Of a DNA stretch of 64,000 nucleotides, positions 57,894 through 64,000 are shown in pieces. The stretch's first letter is position 1, and the number at the start of each line of letters is the position of its first letter. Below the pieces are notes generated by a model. It was not told the origin of the DNA. It saw only the letters and a list, made by a program, of their open reading frames with translations, and did not search any database. The stretch is taken from the NCBI RefSeq assembly GCF_900110225.1, contig NZ_FOCW01000002.1:62001-126000 (forward strand), written 5' to 3'. This DNA is from Allobrachymonas denitrificans DSM 15123 (GTDB taxonomy: Bacteria; Pseudomonadota; Gammaproteobacteria; Burkholderiales; Burkholderiaceae_C). The translations under genes were made by a program, and so were the position numbers.

Positions 57894-60185
57894 GTGAGCC
57901 GGCGTGTGGATGCCGGCGTGAATGCCACCATGAATCCCGCAAGCGCCCCCGGGGGCACCCATACCGACAATGCAGAAGTAGCCGGCATCGTGCAGGCCAG
58001 TTCCGACATGCTGCCTGTGCACGCCGACATCCTGGCGCAGGCGCGCCAGTTCGCCGGGCCGCTGCTGGTCAATTGCCAGCTGCCCTCCGGCGAGAACGAG
58101 CTGGAGCATGCCGACGGCGTGGCCAACATCCTGGCGCAGATGGGCGGCGCCGCCTCACTGCAGGCCGTGCCCTATCTGGTGTACGCGGCCGACCACCTGA
58201 GCCGCCCGCAGGAAATGATCGCCCAGGCCTTTGGCGAGGAATACGCCCAGCTGGCGCTGCAGGCCACGCGCCTGATGCGACTGCAACAAAGCCAGCGCGT
58301 ACAGCCTGGCAGCAGCCTGGGCACGCAGGCCGAACAGATTGAGGCCGTGCGCAAGATGCTGCTGGCCTTTTCGCGCGACCTGCGCGTGATCCTGCTGCGG
58401 CTGGCTTCGCGCCTGCAGACCCTGCGCCACTACGCCGCCACCAAGCTGCCGGTGCCGCATGCGCTGGCCTACGAGGCGCTGCATGTGCTGGCGCCCCTGG
58501 CCAACCGGCTGGGCATCTGGCAGATCAAGTGGGAGATGGAGGATCTGGCGTTCCGCTTTCTGGAGCCGGACACCTATCGCGATGTGGCCCGCCTGCTGGA
58601 CGAGAAGCGCATCGGCCGCGAGCAGCGCGCCGAGGAGCTGCGCCGCATTGTGCGCGACGGGCTGGGCGAGCAGGGTATCGTGGCCAATGTGCAGGCGCGG
58701 CCCAAGCACATCTACAGCATCGTCAAGAAGATGCGCGGCAAGGGGCTGGATTTCGAGCAGATCTACGACCGCATGGCGCTGCGCGTGATCGTGCCCGAGG
58801 TGAAGGACTGCTACGAGGCGCTGAGCTGGGTGCACAGCCACTACGATGCGATTGCCTCCGAATTCGATGACTACATCGCCAAGCCCAAGGCGAACGGCTA
58901 CCAGTCGCTGCACACGGTTATCCGGCAGCAAGGGCCGGATGGACGCCAGCGGCCGGTGGAAATCCAGATCCGCACGCAGGAGATGCACGACCACGCCGAG
59001 AGCGGTGTGGCGGCGCACTGGGCCTACAAGGAGGCCGGAGCCAAGGGCTACAGCGGCCACAGCGCCAACAGCGCCTACGATGCCAAGATCGCCGTGCTGC
59101 GCCAGCTGCTGGCCTGGGAGCGTGATTTTGCCGCCGGCGGTGACGAGGCGCCTTCACCCGAACAGCCGGCCCTGCTGGAAGACAAGATCTATGTGCTGAC
59201 GCCGGAAGCGGCCATTGTCGAGCTGCCGCAGGGCGCCACGCCGGTGGACTTTGCCTACAGTGTGCATACCAGCCTGGGCCACCGCTGTCGCGGCGCCAAG
59301 GTGGACGGCGCCATGGTGCCGCTCAACACGCCGCTGCGCAACGGGCAGACCGTGTCCATCACGGCGGCCAAGGAGGGCGGCCCTTCGCGTGACTGGCTGA
59401 ATGTGGAGCAGGGCTATCTGGTGAGCAACCGCGCGCGCGCCAAGGTGCGTGCCTGGTTCAATGCGTTGGTGTTGCAGGATGCGATTGCACGCGGTCGCGA
59501 GGCTGTGGAGAAGCTGCTGCAGCGCGAGGGCAAGACGGCGCTCAAGCTCGACGATCTGGCCGGACAGCTCGGGTTTTCGGACGCGGATGCGCTGTTCGAG
59601 GTGGTGGGCAAGGACGAGTTCTCGCTGCGCAACATCGAGGCCGTGCTCAAGCCGCAGGCGCCGCAGCTGTCGCAGGACGAATTCCTGCTGCAGAAGCAGG
59701 CCGCCAAGGGTGATCGCAAGACGCACCGGCCTGCGCCCAAGGGGGGCGTGCTGGTGGTGGGCATGGGCTCGCTGATGACGCAGCTGGCCAAGTGCTGCAA
59801 GCCGGCACCGCCGGACGATATCGGCGGCTTCGTCACGCGCGGCAAGGGCGTGAGCGTGCACCGGGCCGACTGCCCCAACTACCGCAGCATGGTGCGCGAC
59901 AACCCCGAACGCGCCATCGAGGTGCAGTGGCAGGGGCTGGAGGGCGGCGCTGCTGCCTATCCGGTCGACATTCTGGTGCAGGCGACGGACCGTGCCGGCC
60001 TGCTGCGCGATATCAGCGAACTGTTTGCGCGCGAGAAGATGCCCGTGGTCGGCCTGCACAGCGATGCGGGCAAGGAAATCAGCCACATGATGATCACCGT
60101 GCAGGTGAGTGACACGCACCGCCTCAACAAGGTGCTGGGCGAGTTGGCGGTGATGGAAGGGGTGATGTCGGCGCGGCGGCGCTGA
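57894..60185 (+). CDS. relA: (p)ppGpp synthetase RelA (RSH family)
   Basis: Stringent-response enzyme of about 763 residues. The N-terminal HD hydrolase domain is degenerate: the HD pair expected in ALLHD is replaced (YLVYAAD), so hydrolysis is unlikely. The synthetase domain is intact (KHIYSIVKKMRGKGLDFEQI, DYIAKPKANGYQSLHT, EIQIRTQEMHDHAESGVAAH). TGS (DKIYVLTPEAAIVELPQGAT), a helical domain, the CCKP zinc-finger-like segment, and a C-terminal ACT domain follow. This order marks RelA rather than SpoT. GTG at 57894 with GAGAG upstream; ATG at 57930 is an alternative. Confidence 0.93.
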   Translation: MSRRVDAGVNATMNPASAPGGTHTDNAEVAGIVQASSDMLPVHADILAQARQFAGPLLVNCQLPSGENELEHADGVANILAQMGGAASLQAVPYLVYAADHLSRPQEMIAQAFGEEYAQLALQATRLMRLQQSQRVQPGSSLGTQAEQIEAVRKMLLAFSRDLRVILLRLASRLQTLRHYAATKLPVPHALAYEALHVLAPLANRLGIWQIKWEMEDLAFRFLEPDTYRDVARLLDEKRIGREQRAEELRRIVRDGLGEQGIVANVQARPKHIYSIVKKMRGKGLDFEQIYDRMALRVIVPEVKDCYEALSWVHSHYDAIASEFDDYIAKPKANGYQSLHTVIRQQGPDGRQRPVEIQIRTQEMHDHAESGVAAHWAYKEAGAKGYSGHSANSAYDAKIAVLRQLLAWERDFAAGGDEAPSPEQPALLEDKIYVLTPEAAIVELPQGATPVDFAYSVHTSLGHRCRGAKVDGAMVPLNTPLRNGQTVSITAAKEGGPSRDWLNVEQGYLVSNRARAKVRAWFNALVLQDAIARGREAVEKLLQREGKTALKLDDLAGQLGFSDADALFEVVGKDEFSLRNIEAVLKPQAPQLSQDEFLLQKQAAKGDRKTHRPAPKGGVLVVGMGSLMTQLAKCCKPAPPDDIGGFVTRGKGVSVHRADCPNYRSMVRDNPERAIEVQWQGLEGGAAAYPVDILVQATDRAGLLRDISELFAREKMPVVGLHSDAGKEISHMMITVQVSDTHRLNKVLGELAVMEGVMSARRR

Positions 60186-60328
60186 GGGCGGTCAGTTGAC
60201 TGCGCCGCAGATGCAGGGGAGCCAGGTGGCAAAGGCCTGCGTGAAAGTACGGATTGCCGGCGTCGTCATGCGTGAGGTGAAGCTGGCTGCCAAGAGTGGC
60301 CAATGCTGCACCTGCGCGGCGCCATGCC

Positions 60329-60892
60329 TCAGCGTTTCGGGTTGAGAAAGCCGCGCATCCAGCGTGTCAGCCGCGGGGCGACAAACCAGGTCATGGTCGC
60401 GACAATCAGGCCGGTGATCAGGGCGGTGCGCAGCAGGAAGGGCCAGTGTGCCACCAGCGGTGCCACGAACCAGAGGAAGAAGGCTGCCGTCGGGAAAATG
60501 CCCAGCCAGGTGACAAAGGCCATGCGGGTGCGGGGCGGATGCATGGTGGCAGGCACCACGGCGGGGGCAAACCAGGCTTCCAGGCCGGTCAGCACGCGGT
60601 ATTCGGGTTCGTCCTCGGCCACGGCGCGCATGCGGGCGTGGATGTCGGCGCGCTTGGGCGACGCATTCCAGGACTGCAGGGCCGCTTCGGAATCGAACTG
60701 GGAGATCACGTGGTACAGGCCGCCGGGCTGCTCGGGCGGCACCAGCTGGCCATGGCGGAAACCGGGCGTCTGCCGCATCTGCTCGAACATCTCGCGCACC
60801 AAGGCTTCATAGGCCGCCTCCTGCCCGGGGCGCGTGCGGCGGCTGGCGATGCGGGTGACTGCGGCAGCAGGGGCGGCGGGACTGGTGGCCAT
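60329..60892 (-). CDS. ABM-domain protein with two membrane helices
   Basis: 187 residues from the ATG at 60892, which has AAGGAGG upstream. Residues 10-110 look like an antibiotic biosynthesis monooxygenase (dimeric ferredoxin-like) domain: RTRPGQEAAYEALVREMFEQ, HVISQFDSEAALQSWNAS. Two membrane helices follow (FVTWLGIFPTAAFFLWFVAP and TALITGLIVATMTWFVAP), ending in a basic tail. The function of this architecture is unknown. The frame stays open upstream through the tRNA gene; that extension is an artefact. Confidence 0.82.
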   Translation of the reverse strand: MATSPAAPAAAVTRIASRRTRPGQEAAYEALVREMFEQMRQTPGFRHGQLVPPEQPGGLYHVISQFDSEAALQSWNASPKRADIHARMRAVAEDEPEYRVLTGLEAWFAPAVVPATMHPPRTRMAFVTWLGIFPTAAFFLWFVAPLVAHWPFLLRTALITGLIVATMTWFVAPRLTRWMRGFLNPKR

Positions 60893-61014
60893 GGAATCCT
60901 CCTTGAGTGGCGCCTGGGGCGCTTCGTGTATGGGTGCTCCCATCGATTCTGGCACGCGAGCCCTGACCCTGCGCGGTGCAGCAGTGCGGAAATCCGACGA
61001 AATCCCTGGCGATC

Positions 61015-61044
61015 TTGAAAATCGCCAAAAACGCGTGTTATACT
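61015..61044 (+). promoter_or_regulatory. Promoter of the tRNA-Val gene
   Basis: TTGAAA (-35, 61015-61020) and TATACT (-10, 61039-61044) with an 18-base spacer. Transcription would start around 61051, ten bases before the tRNA. Confidence 0.75.
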
Positions 61045-61060
61045 CTCGCTTCTGAATTAC

Positions 61061-61137
61061 AGGCGCGTAGCTCAGCTGGTTAGAGCACCACCTTGACATG
61101 GTGGGGGTCGGAGGTTCGAGTCCTCTCGCGCCTACCA
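61061..61137 (+). tRNA. tRNA-Val (anticodon GAC)
   Basis: 77 bases. Acceptor arms AGGCGCG/CGCGCCT, D arm GCTC/GAGC, anticodon stem CCACC/GGTGG around TTGACAT (anticodon GAC, reading GUC and GUU), and T arm GGAGG-TTCGAGT-CCTCT. CCA is encoded. It has its own promoter and terminator and stands alone. A 15-base palindrome TACCAATAATTGGTA (61133-61147) overlaps the encoded CCA end. Confidence 0.97.
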
Positions 61138-61155
61138 ATAATTGGTAGGAAAATC

Positions 61156-61190
61156 AAGCACTTGGCTTTTTTGGGCCAGGTGCTTTTTTC
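61156..61190 (+). terminator. Intrinsic terminator of tRNA-Val
   Basis: Ten-base arms AGCACTTGGC/GCCAGGTGCT (one T-G pair) around an eight-base T-rich loop, followed by TTTTT. It starts 19 bases after the tRNA. Confidence 0.85.
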
Positions 61191-61275
61191 TTGCCGGTAT
61201 GGGCCAGTATGAAACAGGTACGGAAACCTGTTTCCGTTATTTGGCCTCACAGCATGCGTTGCCCAAATTCGTCGG

Positions 61276-61395
61276 CTACGCAGCCATTTCCCTGAGTTCG
61301 CGCACCAGTCCCACAATCGCATCGGCGTCTGCATCGCCAAAGGCGCCATCGAGTCCTTGCTGATGACTGGTTGTAGGGCGCTGAGATAATGCCCA
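61276..61395 (-). pseudogene. Possible remnant of a protein C-terminus
   Basis: On the minus strand a 39-codon stretch ends DGAFGDADADAIVGLVRELR-EMAA and a TAG stop at 61276. It looks like genuine coding sequence but has no start codon before a TGA at about 61396. Another frame just upstream reads MLDGHYLSALQPV, so a frameshift may have broken a short gene. No family recognised. It lies between tRNA-Val and the 65-residue gene. The rest of 61190-61434 holds nothing clear. Confidence 0.35.
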
Positions 61396-61434
61396 TCAAG
61401 CATATCAATGATTGGCCGGCAAGCAGGGCCAATC

Positions 61435-61632
61435 TCAGGGAGCCAGTTCGTCCGCGTGATCCACCATGCCAAGCGCGGCCGAGCCTGCTTTGAGGGCCTC
61501 CTCATAACTGGGATAAGCCGGCCCCTTGCTGTGGGCCTCCAGCCCGCAGACGCCGCCGAGGTCGTTGTCTTTCCAGATCCAGTAGTTCCAGCCGTTGGCT
61601 TCGGGGTCGTGGACGATGGACAGCAGATGCAT
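61435..61632 (-). CDS. Small unknown protein (65 residues)
   Basis: Starts MHLLSIVHDPEANGWNYWIW with an AAGGAG site before the ATG at 61632. Aromatic, acidic and mostly soluble-looking; ends GMVDHADELAP. No membrane segment or known motif. It sits between the possible pseudogene and the PPDK-like gene, on the same strand as both, 115 bases past the end of the PPDK-like gene. No function can be proposed. Confidence 0.65.
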   Translation of the reverse strand: MHLLSIVHDPEANGWNYWIWKDNDLGGVCGLEAHSKGPAYPSYEEALKAGSAALGMVDHADELAP

Positions 61633-61746
61633 GGGAGCTCCTTCCTGTGTGGTTGGGGAAGGGTCAGCCTAACCGCGCATGTGCCGAAGCTCAAGGCGGA
61701 AGGCGTAACGTGGCGTTAGCAGGGCACTCCGGAGAGCGCCCTCTGC

Positions 61747-63378
61747 TTACTTGCCCTTGCGCAACTGCCCCAGCCGTTCGATCACCTGCTGGTCCGGCTC
61801 ACGCACGGTTGCAATATAGCCTTGATACACCAGCCCCTGGTTGCCATCCAGGGTCAGCGTGTCGCCCTCGCGCAGGGTCAGTTCGCCCAGCTGGATGCTG
61901 CCGTCGCTGCTGTCTATGCGCAGGGTTTCGCAGCCGACCAGGCAGACCTTGCCCAGCTGGCGCGCCACCACGGCCGCGTGCGAGGTGCGGGCGCCGTTGC
62001 GCGTGAGCAGGCCCACGGACTGCTCCAGAGCGGCGATGTCATTGGTTTCCGCGTCATTGCGCACCAGAATCACATCCTTGCCCTTGGCTGCGCGTTTGGC
62101 CGCGCGCTGCGGGTCCAGGGCGATCTCGCCGCTGCACACGCCGGAGCAGGCGCTGGCTGCCTGGCCCACCGGGCGGGCCGGCGCGCCGCTGTCGCTGGCG
62201 AGGTGTGCCGTGCTCAGCTCGGCATCCTGCAGCGCCTCGGTGCGCTGCAGGGCCGTGGCGCGGTCGATCAGGCCTTCCTCATGCAGGTCCAGCGCAATGC
62301 GGGCGGCCGCCAGCGGCGTGCGCTTGCCCGAGCGCGCCTGCAGCAGGTAGAGCTGACTGTCCTCCACGGTGAATTCGAAATCCTGCATGTCGCCAAAGAC
62401 CTGCTCCAGCGTGCGTGTGGCTTCAGACAGCTCTTCCCAGGCCTCCGGTGCCAGATCGGCCATGGCTTCATGTCCGTGCGCATTGCGCCGGCCGGACACC
62501 ACGTCCTCGCCCTGGGCGTTGGCCAAAAAGTCGATCCACAGCGCCGGCTCGCCATTGCTCGGGTTGCGCGTGAAGCCCACGCCGGCGCCGCTGCGGCCAC
62601 CGGCATTGCCGAACACCATGCGCTGGATGGTCACGGCCGTACCCATGGCGCTGTCGATGCCGTTGAGCTTGCGGTATTCGCGCGCCTTGTTCGAGTCCCA
62701 GGAGGAGAATACGGCCAGCACGGCACGCGCCAGCTGCTGGCGCACATCCTGCGGGAAGGGGTGGCCGGCATGCTCGGCATACAGCGCGAGGAAGGTGCGG
62801 GTGAGCTGGCGCAGTTCGCTGAAATCCAGCAGGCGCTCGTCGCGGCCTTGCGTCAGATCCTGCAGCGCGTTCTCGAACAGCGAAGCGGGCAACCCTTCCA
62901 CCACTTCGCCAAAGCTGGCGACCAGGCGGCGGTAGGCATCCCACACCAGACGCGGATTGCCGGTCTGGCGCAGCAGGCCGGGCAGGGTGGCATCGCACAG
63001 GCCGATGTTGAGCAAAGTCTCCATCATGCCTGGCATGGAGATGGGCGCACCGGAGCGCACCGACACGATCAGCGGCTTGCGCGTGTCGCCGAACAGGTAG
63101 CCGGAGGTCTGTTCCAGCGCCGGAATGCCGGTGTCGAACAGCGGGCGGATGCACTGCTTGCGATGGTGGGCATAGTGCGTGCCCAGCACCAGGGCGGAGG
63201 GCACGGGCAGGCCGGCTTGCGCCATGCGCAGCAGGTTGAAGGCCTTGGAGCCCATGGTGTCGCGGCTGGGCGCCACGCCGTTGCGCACGAAGGGGGTGTG
63301 GTCGGCCTTGCCGGTGGCAGCCGGGTTGGCAATCAGGTAGAGGTGGTCGGGCCAGGGAAAGGGGTGGTGGGTCGTCAT
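61747..63378 (-). CDS. PPDK-like protein without the PEP/pyruvate barrel
   Basis: 543 residues. The N-terminal two thirds match the ATP-grasp part of pyruvate phosphate dikinase: MGSKAFNLLRMAQAGLPVPS, SVRSGAPISMPGMMETLLNI, and a GTAVTIQRMVFGNAGGRSGA block. The swivelling phosphohistidine domain follows with LLTRNGARTSHAAVVARQLG, His467 being the expected phosphocarrier. The protein ends about 75 residues later, so the C-terminal TIM barrel that binds PEP or pyruvate (over 300 residues in PPDK, about 870 in all) is missing. It should therefore phosphorylate itself from ATP and phosphate, but needs another acceptor. Its start overlaps the stop of the DUF47 gene (ATGA). Not a truncation by mutation as far as can be seen: no barrel remnant follows. 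Confidence 0.88.
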   Translation of the reverse strand: MTTHHPFPWPDHLYLIANPAATGKADHTPFVRNGVAPSRDTMGSKAFNLLRMAQAGLPVPSALVLGTHYAHHRKQCIRPLFDTGIPALEQTSGYLFGDTRKPLIVSVRSGAPISMPGMMETLLNIGLCDATLPGLLRQTGNPRLVWDAYRRLVASFGEVVEGLPASLFENALQDLTQGRDERLLDFSELRQLTRTFLALYAEHAGHPFPQDVRQQLARAVLAVFSSWDSNKAREYRKLNGIDSAMGTAVTIQRMVFGNAGGRSGAGVGFTRNPSNGEPALWIDFLANAQGEDVVSGRRNAHGHEAMADLAPEAWEELSEATRTLEQVFGDMQDFEFTVEDSQLYLLQARSGKRTPLAAARIALDLHEEGLIDRATALQRTEALQDAELSTAHLASDSGAPARPVGQAASACSGVCSGEIALDPQRAAKRAAKGKDVILVRNDAETNDIAALEQSVGLLTRNGARTSHAAVVARQLGKVCLVGCETLRIDSSDGSIQLGELTLREGDTLTLDGNQGLVYQGYIATVREPDQQVIERLGQLRKGK

Positions 63379-64000
63379 GCCGGGACTCCGGTTTTCAGGA
63401 AGGCCATCTGGCGCAGTGCGTAGCCGGTGGCAACCAGCGCATCCGAGGCGCCTTCGATGGTGGTGGCAAGTTCGGTGGCCAGCAGCATGGCGGCCGGTTG
63501 GGCGTGCAGCGTCTGCACGATGTGCTGGCGCGCGGTGCGCAGCAGGTCATCACACAGGCGCTCGGCGCGCAGCATGCGCCACAGGATCTGCAGGAAGGCA
63601 TCGCTGTCGGTGGTGTCAATGCCGGCATCGAGCAGGCGGGCGATCTCGATCGCCTTGACCAGATCCTGGATCGCCACCAGTGTGGTGTCGGCCAGCTTGC
63701 CCAGCACTTCCATGACGGACGGCGGCAGCCCGTTGATTGGCTCCACCAGGGTGAGCGTGTAGATGAAGGCAGATTCCTCCAGGGCGTCAGCCACGTTGTC
63801 GGCCTGAACCAGCAGGTCGACCACGGCGCGCCAGTGCGGCTGGCGTTCGGCGCGCTGGCGTGCGGTTGCCAGCAGGTGGTCGGCGCGGTGTTCCCAGTTC
63901 TTGGCGCGTTGCACCACCTGGTCGCAATGGCCGTTGCAGCCTTGCGTCAGCACATCGCACAGCGTCTGCGCCAGCGCGTGGCAGAAGGCGGCATGTTCGG
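63375..64000 (-). CDS. DUF47 (PhoU-like) protein, N-terminus beyond the window
   Basis: At least 208 residues; the frame is open to the window edge, so the start is not seen. The sequence is all helical with acidic metal-site motifs of the DUF47/PhoU-like family: NWEHRADHLLATARQ, LLVQADNVADALEESAFIYT, and RLLDAGIDTTDSDAFLQILW. A Cys/His pair-rich N-terminal piece (QTLCDVLTQGCNGHCDQ) is unusual. Members are mostly found with Pit phosphate transporters. Here the partner is a PPDK-like protein whose gene overlaps by four bases, so the two are co-translated and probably act together. Confidence 0.85.
   Translation of the reverse strand, partial: EHAAFCHALAQTLCDVLTQGCNGHCDQVVQRAKNWEHRADHLLATARQRAERQPHWRAVVDLLVQADNVADALEESAFIYTLTLVEPINGLPPSVMEVLGKLADTTLVAIQDLVKAIEIARLLDAGIDTTDSDAFLQILWRMLRAERLCDDLLRTARQHIVQTLHAQPAAMLLATELATTIEGASDALVATGYALRQMAFLKTGVPA

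Noticed and set aside
60893-61138. Protein extension reading through tRNA-Val (GARGLEPPTPT-type peptide)
   Set aside because: This is a translation of the tRNA complement, a well-known annotation artefact. The real start of the ABM-domain gene is at 60892.
61080-61270. Peptide with RERTRTSDP next to the tRNA gene
   Set aside because: Also a reverse reading of the tRNA and its terminator, not a gene.

Overview
The window looks like a chromosomal segment of a high-GC betaproteobacterium of the order Burkholderiales, most likely family Comamonadaceae and near Comamonas. This rests on gene order and family resemblance: ppk-sixA / ppx / pstSCAB-phoU-phoB-phoR, a ribBA-ribH-nusB-ybgC-tolQRA run, a betaproteobacterial type of LexA box, and a typical 4.5S RNA. 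The species cannot be fixed from the sequence alone. No prophage, insertion sequence, CRISPR array or plasmid function is visible, so most of the window is core genome.

Positions 1-11.2 kb form a phosphate and polyphosphate block: the end of polyphosphate kinase (ppk), sixA, exopolyphosphatase (ppx, opposite strand), two tandem pstS genes each behind a PHO box, pstC, pstA, pstB, phoU, phoB and phoR. PstS delivers phosphate to PstCAB, PhoU passes transporter status to PhoR, PhoR phosphorylates PhoB, and PhoB acts back on the PHO boxes. Positions 11.2-14.4 kb carry a two-gene membrane operon (GT39-like transferase, MATE transporter). Positions 14.5-18.6 kb hold rpmE2, meso-diaminopimelate dehydrogenase, a DUF924 gene, rho and trxA.

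Positions 18.7-24.8 kb encode an AddB/AddA pair for double-strand break repair, followed on the minus strand by the 4.5S signal recognition particle RNA, a D-2-hydroxyacid dehydrogenase, an unknown 137-residue protein and lexA. Two tandem LexA-type boxes separate lexA from a divergent asparaginase gene. Then come adk, malonyl-CoA decarboxylase, trmB, a small acidic-tailed protein, gluQ, a LysR regulator divergent from pirin-DoxX-flavodoxin genes, a small unknown gene and dnaE.

Positions 40.7-48.2 kb hold a complete yhiI-rbbA-yhhJ type exporter with its own outer-membrane channel and a divergent TetR regulator. Positions 48.3-54.4 kb hold a minus-strand run ribBA-ribH-nusB-aminotransferase-ybgC-tolQ-tolR-tolA. 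The rest contains a Bcr/CflA-type exporter, 3-hydroxybutyrate dehydrogenase, an alpha/beta hydrolase, a RelA-type (p)ppGpp synthetase, a membrane-anchored ABM-domain protein, tRNA-Val(GAC), a small unknown gene, and an overlapping pair at the right edge. That pair is a pyruvate phosphate dikinase-like protein lacking the PEP/pyruvate barrel, next to a DUF47 (PhoU-like) protein; it is the most promising uncharacterised system here.

Start codons were chosen from visible ribosome binding sites and family alignment, and many starts sit inside longer open frames. Long antisense frames opposite real genes are common at this GC content and were left out.
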